A DNA stretch of 64,000 nt from Mimachlamys varia (taxonomy: Eukaryota; Mollusca; Bivalvia; Pectinida; Pectinidae): NCBI GenBank assembly GCA_947623455.1, contig OX392538.1, positions 5,890,001 through 5,954,000 of the forward strand, read 5' to 3'. Below are positions 8,871 through 20,005 of this stretch, piece by piece. The position numbers and the translations under genes were made by a program. The notes under the pieces are model-generated. The model saw nothing but the letters and a program-made list of their open reading frames with translations. It ran no database searches and was not told the DNA's origin. Position 1 is the stretch's first letter. Each line of letters begins with the position of its first letter.

Positions 8871-10769
8871 GCTGAGATTGTCACGTGTTTGATCCAGGCC
8901 GAGGCAGAGTTATCAGGGGGCTTTCCCCCACACCCACCAATCAAAAGCATGCACTTTCAAAATAGATTTGCTATACCGCATCTGCTAATCCCCCATTAAC
9001 ATTGTTAGCGATCATTGTAAGGGAACTCTAAAAGGGCCTATGGAGAATTAACATTACTGGAAACAGGCCCTTTACACTTCATGTGTTTTAATAAGATAAC
9101 TTATAAAGAAGCAAACCGTCGGAGAAGGAGATATAAAAGGACCGACGACAATAATAACGGACGTACATCAATACGGAATCAAGGGAAGGAGAACAACGCT
9201 GTCTGTCAAACGGGTGAAATATATTTGAATTTTAAAGGGAAACCGTTCAACTATTTTTTTTTTTTTATTTCATTTTTGAGAATCGTTAAATCTATTTTAA
9301 CGCTTATGTGATAACTTTCTGAGAGATATATTAATAAAGGCGAAAATTTTCAATAAAATGTCCCCTTCAATAGCCTTTATGACCATGGTGGGGGGGGGGG
9401 GGGGGGTCTCAGGTCGGGGCCCTGTGGGTGAACGTTATGCGATAACAATCGTAGTTGGTGTAAATTTAGGAATGGCTACACAATATACGGTATCGTGTTT
9501 TTATATCGATTTCATTTAAAGTTCGGCGAAATATTTAGAGTAAAATTTTTAACTTTTATAACACCGTCGGAAAATCACGTTTGATTGCACTACCGCTTAC
9601 AATGTATCGATAAGCAGATTATAAGCGATCAAACGCTGTTTTCAAACTTTGAAATTTCGTAACGTATCAAACATCAGGGGACGATCTGTATACAATAAAT
9701 CCTTAATAATCCTTCGTCACGCCGTTCTTTCTGGTAAAGCGATCTACAAAATACAAATTATACTGTTTGTTTTTCTTGCCCTTAACCCTGAACCACGCAC
9801 ATTCACGAAACACGTGTGTGAGGGTTCGTGGCAAATGGTTAGGAAATCAATTCTGTATGAACGGGACAACGAAATCCTTCTTATATGTAAAGTAACAGTG
9901 ACCTACTTTTTTAATCGTAGAAAGTCGAAACGCAAACTTGTACAAAGGTTGATGTTTATGAACATTAATTCAATTTATAGTAACAGTGACCTAGTTTTTT
10001 GACCACAGAAGCGCGCAATACAAGCACGTACAAGGCGTGCTGTCTGGAAACGTAGATCTTGAGTTTCGTGATGATTGGTTGATAAATGGCGTCTGTAGAG
10101 TGGTGACGCCGTTACGGAAAAGTACGTACGGGTAGATCCCTAAATACTGTATCCTCGGTTTTCTGTGTAACGACACAAACATATATAAAGAAACTGTGTT
10201 ATCGAATTGTGACGCCCTACCAACCCCAAACCCCCTCGCTTAAACACTGTATATCAAAGGATTACCCCCTCCCCCCCCCCCCCCTATTTTCGAATTTCAT
10301 TGTTAAGCGCCTCCTCCAACTTTTCTCTTGTGAGGCTGTTCAAGCTGATCCAGACGATCAGGGAGAATCGTGTGAGGTACAGCAGCTGGAGAACAGAGGT
10401 ACTCCATGTTATCCTCATATTATCTCTCCCAGATAGCAGTGCTATAAACACCTTATGTGCTAATTATAGTGAGATAATAACAAACTGTTGATCGTCCTAA
10501 AACGTGACTTCATGGACACGTGTACTATTACAAATAAGGAATGAGTGCCAGTTTTAAGTGAACCACGCACAAATGAGTCTATTAATTTTGCAAGAGGTTC
10601 ACTTGCTTTCGTCAGTTTATGCAAGCAACACAACTGACTCCATCGGGTATGATGCAAAAGGCAGCTGTTTCTCAGAACAGGCTATAGGTAATCCCTGGCC
10701 AATTCCCTTTGTCTCCCCGGGCCCATTCTCGATATCCAGGGGTTACGATCACCTATGCTCTTTCCACCC
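8871..10769. other. No gene seen
   Basis: AT-rich sequence with a G-tract at about 9390-9406 and a C-tract at about 10267-10283. ORFs of up to 117 codons occur (9649-10002) but show no motif, and no splice structure was recognised. Confidence 0.45.
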
Positions 10770-11280
10770 CTGGAATGGGCGGATTGGTCGAGTGGTTAAC
10801 AATCCGGCCTTCCATGCAGGCGACCGGGGTTCGATCCCCGTAATCGTCATACGCATGGAACATTCAGAGAAAGTGTTTTTCTCCTGCCCTCAAAACTCCA
10901 ACAACCCAGGTGGAGTATAAAATGGTCTGTGGTGGGTGTTGCAGTATCTTTGCTGTAGCATTCAAGTGAGGTGGCACTCTGCCGTTGGAAACACGGTCCC
11001 ACTACAAACGGAACACAATTCATCTCTAGCACACACACATATTATGGAGATATTAGCCAGGTGGTATAAGACAAGTAGTTTGCACCTGATATGGCAGCTC
11101 CTGCGAACTCCTTAGAATTGTACTGTATATGATATAACTGTATTTGTTAATTGTATTGATTGTATAAGAATTGTATATCTATGTACTGCAAAGCGCTTTA
11201 GAGTGGCATATGTTAGCTAGATAAGGCGCTATATCAAATGTTGTATATCGTTATCATCATAATAATATCAATGTCATGAC
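10770..11280 (+). mobile_element. tRNA-headed SINE
   Basis: The head at 10779-10847 has box A (TGGTCGAGTGG) and box B (GGTTCGATCCCC). The acceptor arms do not pair well, so it is not a tRNA gene. The tail region near 11190-11270 has AAGCGCTTTAGAG, AAGGCGCTATAT and an ATCATCATAATAATA end, a style common in invertebrate SINE and LINE 3' ends. Boundaries are approximate. Confidence 0.65.
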
Positions 11281-11542
11281 AAAACCGAAGGCACGCTCAG
11301 GTGAAAAACCCTGACCAATCGCTAGGCTACATGCCTGTCCCTTGAAGATTACAAGGAACCATGACCGACTTAAAAGTCTGTCAATTTTTAACATTACGTG
11401 ACCATGAGATTAATTTGATATACATGAAAGAGTCAAACCAGTACCCTTACCTCATCAACGAAGTGGTGCACACATAGTACAGAGCCTTCAAGTTTGCCAT
11501 GACATGTTGCCATGGATATCGAGGACGCCCCGGATCCTGTAC

Positions 11543-12195
11543 CCACTGTTCCATAGTAAACTAGGATAAGTTTACCCACTATTCCACAGTAAACTAGGAT
11601 ACGTTTACCCGTTGTTCCATAGTAAACTAGGATAAGTTTACCCACTGTTCCACAGTAAACTAGGATAAGTTTACCTAATGTTCCATAGTAAACTAGGATA
11701 CATTTACCCGTTGTTCCATAGTAAACTAGGATAAGTTTACCCACTGTTCCGTAGTAAACTAGGATAAGTTTACCCACTGTTCCATAGTAAACTAGGATAA
11801 GTTTACCCACTGTTCCACAGTAAACTAGGATAAGTTAACCCACTGTTCCATAGTAAACTAGGATAAGGTTAGCCGCTGTTCCACAGTAAACTAGGATAAG
11901 ATTACCCACTGTTCCACAGTAAACTAGGATAAGTTTACCCACTGTCCCATAGTGAACTAGGATAAGTTTACCTAATGTTCCATAGTAAACTAGGATACGT
12001 TTACCCGCTGTTCCATAGTAAACTAGGATAAGTTTACCTAATGTTCCATAGAAAACAGGGATAAGTTTACCCACTGTTCCATAGTAAACTAGGATAAGCG
12101 TATCTAATGTTCCACAGTAAACTAGGATAAGTTTACCCACTGTTCCATAGTAAACTAGGATAAGTTTACCCGCTGTTCCATAGTCAACTGAGATA
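11543..12195. repeat. 33-bp minisatellite, about 20 units
   Basis: The unit contains TGTTCCATAGTAAACTAGG and ATAAGTTTACCCAC. Variant blocks alternate (CCCACTGTT, CCTAATGTT, CCGTTGTT, CCGCTGTT), showing some higher-order order. The period is 11 codons, which explains the repetitive minus-strand ORFs. Confidence 0.95.
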
Positions 12196-12540
12196 AGTGG
12201 GAGTCAGACAACGAAGATGGTGACACCCAGACTATATTTTGAGAAGGGATAAAGTAACACATAACAAACATCGAGTAATACTTATAGTAGGCACCACTTG
12301 GGGTTGAAGGTGTGGCAGCCCGAAACATGGAGAAAGACAGCAGACAGATGAAGGATTAACCGTAAGGGGAGTGACAGATGTCAGAAGCTGTAGGTGAACT
12401 ATATTACTGGCTCGTGTATAGACACGAAGCAACTAAGTAACAGTGAGATAGTATAGTGAGATTGAAACAGTTGTAGGATGCACATTGATTATGTACAGGA
12501 GAGGCGATATTGCGGTGCCATATCATTCAACGTAGGGAGA

Positions 12541-12668
12541 AAAAGATAATTATCGCCCTGTCGCCCCGCGGGTCGAAATACAACGATAATGACCGTTCAT
12601 TTGCTGCGAAATGACGTAATTGTTCGTTCTGTAGACCCGGGGCGAAAAGAGGATTATCTTTATTTTCT
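12541..12668. repeat. Fold-back (MITE-like) element
   Basis: The left arm contains AGATAATTATCGCCC, TCGCCCC and GGGTC. The right arm, reversed, contains AGATAAT, TCGCCCC and GGGTC in the same order. Imperfect arms of about 35-40 bp; no coding capacity. Confidence 0.55.
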
Positions 12669-13116
12669 TTCTCTTCATGGGGCGACGTAACGAATGTAAC
12701 ATCTCAGCTACCATAGATGTCAAATAAAATATCACAATATGGTCGATCAGATCAAATTACAGCAAACAAAGACATGTGTTAAATTTTACACACTTACATG
12801 TACATCTACAAACGTTTAAACATTGAACTGCTTTCAGTTGGCATGCATAGGCGATGTGAATGTCAATTGGACAAAGTCACAACCTACATGAAGCGCTACG
12901 TCTAGATTGATTAAGAATACCAACTATAGGCAGTTCAATACAATTATATCTACCACTTTAGAATCTGTTCATCTCATCAACGTTTCTCAATTACATTATT
13001 CACTTCTCAGCGTTTAGTTCTGATCAGATAATGGCTCTATCGGGTTGGATTGTTCAATGAATTACAACAGAATAGATACAGTGTATATATATAGATCGCC
13101 CGGGGACGTCAGTGGT

Positions 13117-13214
13117 ACACCTGTCAGAACCGCTATAGGTTTCCCCACTATAAACCTGTCAGAACCACTATAGGTTTACTCACTATAAACCTGTCAGAAC
13201 CACTATAGGTTCCC
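13117..13214. repeat. 35-bp tandem repeat, about 2.7 units
   Basis: The unit contains CCTGTCAGAACCACTATAGG and CACTATAAA. Short array between plain sequence. Confidence 0.85.
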
Positions 13215-13559
13215 GGTATATCCAGCGTAACAATTATGACGTCAGCAATCGGTCAATGGCATTCATGACCCTATGAATACCAACTGAATTGGGCATGGCT
13301 TTATAGGGGTAATGTCATGCAATTGGGTATATATTTATTACCTTTTTACCAGTGAAATATCAGAAAAAAAATTATATCATCACTGCTTATATCATCACTA
13401 GTGATGATATAAGAAATCTTATTTCTCTCATATCTCGCCATGTTGGATAGAAGTTGCCCATGTAAGAAAGCTATGAAAGAAAAATCTTTCTCTCATGTCT
13501 AGGTGTGTAATACTGGCCTGTCTAGGGCAATACACATATGATCGCTGTGGTTGTATTAC

Positions 13560-14605
13560 ACCCCTAACCATGCAATACAGCCACCGCGTGACGTCACAAT
13601 GGCGCAACAATGTCGTGACGTCACGAGTTCGGTAAAATCTGATGCCGAAAAAAGAAAAATGGCGACGTGATGAAATTAAAACCTTTCACGATATTTTAAC
13701 CGTGTACATTAGAAAGCTGAGATTATTTTTTCTGTGCAAACTACGTTTGCAAATATGGAGTATGCTCGATCTCGCTGTATCATTTGTTTTCGTCAAAAAA
13801 ATTCAAGGAAAAATTTGATATTTTCAAAATTGTGGCCAGTCAAAGTATTTTCATGGTTTTTGAGCTTATTCGGGTAGTTGAAAATGAGAGAAAAATACTC
13901 TTTCATGACCAGAGGTGTAAGATAGGGAAATTCCACCCTCGGGATTTTCAAATTTGGCAAAATCCTCGGCAAAGCCTCGGGTTTTACCAAATTTGAAAAC
14001 CCCTCGGGTGGAATTTCCCTATCTTACACTTCTGGTCATGAAAGAAAAATTAATCTCCTCTTTCTGGTGTTAATGGTTAAAATTTTGTGAAAGGTTTTAA
14101 TTTTATTACGCCGTCGTTTTCTCTTTCCGGCAACAGAGTTTACCGTATTCGTGACGTCACGTCATTGTTGAGCCATTCTGACGTCACGTCGCGTGAAATG
14201 CTTTGTAAGATTATAAGACTCTTCCATGACCAGAGGTGTAAGATAGGGAAATTCCACCCGAGGGGTTTTCAAATTTGGTAAAACCCGAGGCTTTGCCGAG
14301 GGTTTTGCCAAATTTGAAAATCTCGCAGATAATTTTTCTGCGCAAACATTGTTTGCAAATATAGGGTATGCTTAAACTCGCTGTCTAATTCGTTTTCGTC
14401 AAAAAAACTCAAGGAAAAAGTTGAAATTTCAAAATGGTAGCCTGTTTAACATATTTTCGTGATTTTTGAGCTTATTCGGGTAGTTGATATGAGAGAAAAA
14501 GACTCTTTCATTATTCACCAAGCCTCGGGTTTCACCACATTTTGTGACCCCTCGGGTGGAATATCCCTATCCTACATACACGCATATGAAAGAGTCTTAT
14601 AATCA
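13560..14605. repeat. Large compound fold-back element
   Basis: The core palindrome at 13901-14043 has near-perfect arms of about 65 bp, including TAGGGAAATTCCACCC and CAAATTTGG. It is flanked by a second inverted pair: 13580-13690 against 14080-14195, each with two TGACGTCA octamers, TTTCACA and AATTAAAACC type blocks. A direct duplication of about 190 bp follows (13715-13905 and 14325-14515). Two further partial copies of the palindrome arm lie at 14222-14326 and 14513-14605. No coding capacity. Confidence 0.8.
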
Positions 14606-15292
14606 TCTCAGTTTCGGCCCAATTTCATGGCGAATTATTGTGTACTATTTTTTCGTTAATCTAGAATCAAATCATATTAAGTAAGACAATTTAAAATTAA
14701 AACCTGTATGATATTTTGGAAATTAATAGATATCAAATGAATTTTATTGATATGTTTTTGTATTTTTAATATATTTTGAACACGAAATAGAACTTCATCC
14801 TGTGGCATATTGATATTCTATAAACCTTAGACACTCTGTCCCGATCAGTTGTAACCGCAAATTTTAGAAACGAAATCAGACTTTTGGGAATTTCGATGTA
14901 ATAAAAAGAAAATTCAATGGTTTCCCAATACATATCAAATATATTTCACTCGTATGACAGATTTTAAATATATTTCACTCGTGCTGCGCACTCGTGAAAA
15001 TAAAAAAAAAAATTGCCATACTCATGAAATATATGTGATATATATGATATTTAATGGGAAACCATTGAATAGCCTCTATATATTTACATTTGTTCCGCAT
15101 TACCACTATATAACACTACCAAGGTCAGCTCCGTGTTATGAGACCAAAACACTGGAGTAGTTATTATGACCACATTACGATTGTGACGTCATAATCATAA
15201 CGTTGGAGATACATGTAGTCTGCATATACACTGTATTACCCATAACACTATATTTACATTCTGTGTTGCCTTTGACTATATATCATTGCTAA

Positions 15293-15335
15293 ACCAAATT
15301 GTAGTATATCACACTGTATACTACAATTTGCAACC
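15293..15335. repeat. Short hairpin
   Basis: AAATTGTAGTATA and its reverse complement TATACTACAATTT are separated by about 8 bases. Confidence 0.7.
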
Positions 15336-15565
15336 ACATCACATGACATCATTTCTGACGCCATGTTGGACTATGTTATATCAAAGCTTTTGCACTCCGC
15401 CTCAGATAACATGAATAATGGCTTGGAGTCAATAGCTCAAATGATATTGATTTATATCAGACTCTTCCGGTAAAGAGACACACATGGAAAAATGGAGAAC
15501 GTTTACCGACTATATCCCAAAGAAATAGATACAGCCATATTTTGAAATAACCGTAAATGTAAATA

Positions 15566-15718
15566 TAAGCATTGAACTATTACCAGATGTAGTATACATA
15601 TAATTATATTTATACAGATAATAGAATGTCGCCCGTTAGGGCGACATGATTATTTATCTGTCACCCAAATTGTATTCATATCGACTGTATACTACATCTG
15701 GTAACAGTTTAATGCTTA
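15566..15718. mobile_element. 153-bp MITE with 32-bp terminal inverted repeats
   Basis: The ends are TAAGCATTGAACTATTACC... and its inverted partner ...GGTAACAGTTTAATGCTTA. They match at 30 of 32 positions and extend through CAGATGTAGTATAC. A central palindrome GTCGCCC-GTTA-GGGCGAC makes the whole unit foldable. A TA duplication at the ends is possible but not certain. Confidence 0.75.
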
Positions 15719-16815
15719 ATGGTGTTGTGGGTGTTGTGTGAACTCCTTTTTAGACTTGCAAGATTGAGCGATGTATATAGACAAAACACAATTTTGTCCA
15801 ACTAAAATTTTATTATTTTCATTTTTTAAATTATTCATTTAATTTTTATGATTGATACGGACTGTCCATATTAATGATAGAAAATGGAATTAATGAAATT
15901 ACAGTAGTATAAACTTTATTTCATTCACTATACACTTTACATTCAATACAGCGAACAAACTTAGGGGTGAATTGGATTCAGAAACACTTCACTGTATGTA
16001 AAATCCGTACGTACAAGCGCTTTAGTAGAGCATGATGTGACAAAGGAACCGAGAAAAAACATTATAATAAGGGGACAAATATAACCTATATTATATAAAA
16101 TGAATGGTAAAACATAATATGATGTGTTTGTAGTGGTATACTATGATGCGACAAATTAATCATTGACTATATATGATTTAAAAAAAACACCACAAAATTG
16201 AAGAAAAAAAATGGCGTATGCTTCTCATCGTACATGTATTATAGGTTATACTGTACGTCAATGTTACTATTAAAGTACTTTTCATGATTAAGGTAACTAT
16301 GATTTGACGGACGATTCGGTAAACACAAGGCACAAATACTGCAAAAATCTGTTTAACCTAAACACACAATTTCATAATTATTAAAGAAAAAATCCGACAC
16401 AAATTCAAGGTTCTGACACCGACTTAGATAAAATCGAAGGATGCGATGCGGTAAAAAAGAATTACCCAATGTTGTGTTGTATTTACTATGAAAGTGACAA
16501 TATATGACGTACTTCCTATCAACCCCCGCACCCTTGCGAGCTGAAAGATAAAGACATAGGGATAAATATAACAGAGCCGATCGATACCAGTCTATAACTT
16601 GATTTCATTAGCAACGGGCGCGCTCCCATACCCTCGGCAATGCTGCGAGAAATATCGTCAGTGTGACGTCACAACCATCTAATGAATATTCAATACGGAG
16701 CAGCCATTTTGCTTGATCCTAACAAACAAATCTGTCATCGAGCATGTTGCCTGTATAGGTCTGTCTTATTACTGGATCTGTACCTCTATACTACCTACTA
16801 ACCCTTCTTATTTAG
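15719..16815. other. Immediate 5' flank of the PTPRN-like coding exon
   Basis: No ORF of note. A TGACGTCA octamer lies at 16664 and GCCATTTTG near 16701. TACTAAC at 16796-16802, then a pyrimidine stretch and TAG at 16813-16815, looks like a branch point and 3' splice site. There may therefore be an untranslated exon farther upstream, and this flank may be intron rather than promoter. No TATA box was assigned. Confidence 0.4.
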
Positions 16816-16948
16816 CATGGGGATGTGGTGAAGGGTTTCAGAAACGCACCTAACATGCTTTTAGGCGTGATTTTGCTGGTTTGTGGTGTTGGACAGGGAT
16901 TAAGTTATGGGGCACCGCTTCACAGCCAGTTTCCACTGGGTACCGTGG
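16816..16948 (+). CDS. PTPRN: PTPRN-like (IA-2/phogrin) gene, signal-peptide exon
   Basis: Translation is taken from ATG 16855-16857 and runs for 31 codons plus one base to the donor G|GTAAGT at 16948/16949 (phase 1). The peptide begins MLLGVILLVCGVGQGLSYG, a hydrophobic core followed by small residues, typical of a cleaved secretory signal. It ends HSQFPLGTV. The exon start is set at 16816 because TACTAAC plus pyrimidines plus TAG precedes it. GTG codons upstream are in frame but TAG at 16813-16815 closes that frame. A tiny upstream ORF (ATG GGG ATG TGG TGA, 16817-16831) lies in the leader. IA-2 proteins are single-pass receptors of dense-core vesicles with a catalytically weak phosphatase domain. 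Identity rests on exon 2 joining in phase; this exon alone shows only a signal peptide. Confidence 0.65.
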
Positions 16949-17392
16949 GTAAGTACAACATCTGCAGCTGTGTTGTGGTCGACTTGTGGTCATTTGGTGT
17001 CGTGTCTGTGTCCTACTGGACTTAATCACATGTACCCCGGTCGTATTTGTACCTGTCACGAAATTGCCGGTCGTTTTGGACCCGATAACCGATATTTATA
17101 TCATCAGGTGGAACGGACACCGAGAAGCCATTGTTGTGGAGATGATGATGCTGACCCGGTTGACATTTGACCTCCTTTATTTGCACGCGACTGAAGCTCG
17201 AGCTAATTAACAATACCAATTAACTTTACCAATTAACATTGTATTCTTACATTGCACGTAACCCTGCCTGCTTAACATATGATAACCCACTTAATTTCAC
17301 CCTATGCTTGCAAATTGAGGGTAATGGTGAATGGCATAATGGCATCAAGGAGCATCTTCATATCCTGTGATAAGGTTACCTGGTAGTTTACT

Positions 17393-17488
17393 AATTTTAT
17401 CTTATCATATATCACTTAACAACATATATATATACTGAAACTAATATCTTATTTCAGTTACTAAGTGATCAGATATGATAATAAAATT
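17393..17488. repeat. Fold-back element, about 96 bp
   Basis: AATTTTATCTTATCATAT with ATCACTTA on the left pairs with TAAGTGATC and ATATGATAATAAAATT on the right. AT-rich MITE-like sequence, about 450 bases into the intron. Confidence 0.65.
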
Positions 17489-18680
17489 TTATGAAACATT
17501 TCTCATTAGTTTTTGTGTTTATAAATTATAGAGTTTTTTTTCTGAATATTTTTTGAAGCGAATTATATAAAATTCCTTGAAGATATATTATATGTGAAGG
17601 TTAAATACAGTGTGTGATGAGATATCACTATTGGTTATTTGTAAGATATATACATTTGTATATTGTGCAGAAACATGTACAATACCAGGCAAGATGGTGA
17701 CTGTATACAAATTAAACAAAACTGTTTATTGGCAGGAACCACTTACATACATACAATTAAAGTTGTAAGGCCACTTTAGTTATAAACATGAAAATGTTCC
17801 TAAACATCTTTCTGTTCTTATGACTGACAATGTGTGGTGAACACCTATATACATGTATATAGCTATATTAAGCACGGGTACAATTACGACAGGAAATTCA
17901 CATTTTAACCTTCGGATCAACAACACTAAGTGTATATGATATATTGTGTTTAATATATTATAAGAAACACGGAAACACAAATGACGCAGGAAGACAATTT
18001 TTTGACTCGTGCCCTATATCCGGGCCTCGAACTCACGATCTCCGGCACCAAATTGCCTAGCCAGAAATACCTGCGGCCATTACCACTGCGCCAACTCGAC
18101 ATCCCCAAAAAAGAATGTGTTGAATATATATATAGCTATATACGTATATACAAATGGTGGACATGCAGTTTTATCTGAACGTTTTGATCACATGTACATG
18201 TGGTGAACACGTCATGCACTCGCACGTGTTCTGATAGTTTGTGTGGTGGAGAGCTGTGGACAGCTGTCTCTGACAAGTCTTTCAGAAAGGATGATTTTTT
18301 TTTCAATTCGTAAAGCAATTATACTTATATAAAGGCTGTGTTTGACAGTTGTATGGTAAATTTGACAGTTTAACCAATGTAAGGTTGGTCATGTTATTGT
18401 CTTACAGGTGTACTTGTTGTGAAGTGGCTTGTTCAAGGATGGTGTAATTATATTAGCAAGGAATTGTACCAAACTCAGTATCACATATTTCAAATACAGA
18501 ATCAGCTGCCTTGTTGTTCTAGTTGTCTTCGTAGACAGGATGTTAAGGGGAATGTGTTATTGTTAATCCCAACACTCAATTTTTACCTTTACTTTTTTTT
18601 TGACCACAAGATTCTTTTAATGTCAAACCAGTCTAATACCTCAACAAGGTGGCACACAGATTCCAGGGGTGAAGAGAGCA
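17489..18680. other. Intronic sequence with a minus-strand tRNA-headed SINE fragment
   Basis: At 17998-18110, read on the minus strand, box A (TTGGCGCAGTGG) and box B (GAGTTCGAGGCC) are spaced as in a tRNA-derived SINE head. The rest shows no gene. Short ORFs at 17981-18206 are shadows of the SINE head. Confidence 0.5.
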
Positions 18681-18684
18681 TACA

Positions 18685-19600
18685 TTGTAGGTGAATATAA
18701 GCCCTGGACGTAGAGGATGGTTCCAGGGGAGTAGAGAGTGTATATGAGTGTAAGCCGTGGACATAGAGGATGGTTCCAGGGGTGTAGAGAGTGTATATGA
18801 GTGTAAACCCTGGATGCATGTAGAGGATGGTTCCAGGGGGTGTAGAGAGTGTATATGAGTGTAAGCCCTGGACGTAGAGGATGGTTCCAGGGGTGTAGAG
18901 AGTGTATATGAGTGTAAGCCCTGGATGTAGAGGATGGTTCCAGGGGTGTAGAGAGTGTATATGAGTGTAAGCCCTGGATGTAGAGGATGGTTCCAGGGGG
19001 TGTAGAGAGTGTATATGAGTGTAAGCCCTGGATGTAGAGGATGGTTCCAGGGGTGTAGAGAGTGTATATGAGTGTAAGCCCTGGATGTAGAGGATGGTTC
19101 CAGGGGTGTAGAGAGTGTATATGAGTATAAGCCCTGGATGTAGAGGATGGTTCCAGGGGTGTAGAGAGTGTATATGAGTGTAAGCCCTGGATGAAGAGGA
19201 TGGTTCCAGGGGTGTATAGAGAGTGTATATGAGTGTAAGCCCTGGACGTAGAGGATGGTTCCAGGGGTGTAGAGAGTGTATATGAGTGTAAGCCCTGGAC
19301 GTAGAGGATGGTTCCAGGGGTGTAGAGAGTGTATATGAGTGTAAGCCCTGGAAAACGAGGATGTTTCCAGGGGTGTAGAGAGTGTATATGAGTGTAAGCC
19401 CTGGACGTAGAGGATGGTTCCAGGGGTGTAGAGATTGTATATGAGTGTAAGCCCTGGACATAGAGGATGGTTCCAGGGGTGTAGAGAGTGTATATGAGTG
19501 TAAGCCCTGGATATCGAGGATGGTTCCAACTTCCAAGGGTGTAGAGAGCGTACAATGTAGGTAAGCATAAACCCTGGAAAACGAGGATGTTTCCAGGGGT
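18685..19600. repeat. 53-bp minisatellite, about 17 units
   Basis: The unit contains TAGAGGATGGTTCCAGGGG, GTAGAGAGTGTATATGAG and TGTAAGCCCTGGA. Because 53 is not a multiple of three, the three minus-strand frames read the same 53-residue super-repeat, giving ORFs of 304-353 codons. They are artefacts of period and stop-free composition. Confidence 0.95.
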
Positions 19601-19624
19601 ATAGATAGTGTAGGTAATTGATTC

Positions 19625-20005
19625 GTACTTGCCCTGGATAGCAAGGATGAGGTGAAGATCTAGAGAGCGTAAGTGAGCGAGGTGTAGAGAGCATGAGCGA
19701 GCATAAGCCCTGGATATCGAGGATGGGGTGTAGAGAGCGTAGGTGAGTGTAAGCCCTGGATATTGAGGATGGGGTGTAGAGAGCGTAGGTGAGTGTAAGC
19801 CCTGGATATTGAGGATGGGGTGTAGAGAGTGTAGGTGAGTGTAAGCCCTGGATATTGAGGATGGGGTGTAGAGAGCGTAGGTGAGTGTAAGCCCTGGATA
19901 TTGAGGATGGGGTGTAGGAGCGTAGGTGAACGTAAGCCCTGGATATTGATCATGAGGATGGGGTGTAGGAGCTTAGGTGAATTACGTAAGCCCAGGATAT
20001 TGAGG
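19625..20005. repeat. 46-bp minisatellite related to the preceding array, about 7 units
   Basis: The unit contains CCCTGGATATTGAGGATGGG and GTGTAGAGAGCGTAGGTGAG. It shares GAGGATGG, GTGTAGAGAG and TGTAAGCCCTGGA with the 53-bp unit but lacks the TTCCAG segment, so the two arrays descend from one ancestor. Confidence 0.9.

Larger units (their letters stand above)
6853..16671. promoter_or_regulatory. Cluster of ten TGACGTCA (CRE-type) octamers in the 5' flank
   Basis: Perfect octamers start at 6853, 6878, 8200, 13237, 13589, 13616, 14152, 14179, 15184 and 16664. The last lies about 150 bases upstream of the signal-peptide exon. Four belong to the fold-back at 13.56-14.6 kb, so they are not independent. 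I see none in the rest of the window. TGACGTCA is the consensus site for CREB/ATF proteins; that these sites regulate the gene is inference. Confidence 0.4.

Noticed and set aside
9649..10002. 117-codon ORF upstream of the gene
   Set aside because: No family resemblance and no promoter or splice context; expected by chance in a window of this size.
10779..10850. Functional tRNA gene
   Set aside because: Boxes A and B are present but the acceptor arms do not pair and a SINE body follows.
18589..19694. Three overlapping minus-strand ORFs of 304-353 codons
   Set aside because: All three frames read the same 53-bp repeat. Simultaneous openness of three frames shows it is a composition effect.
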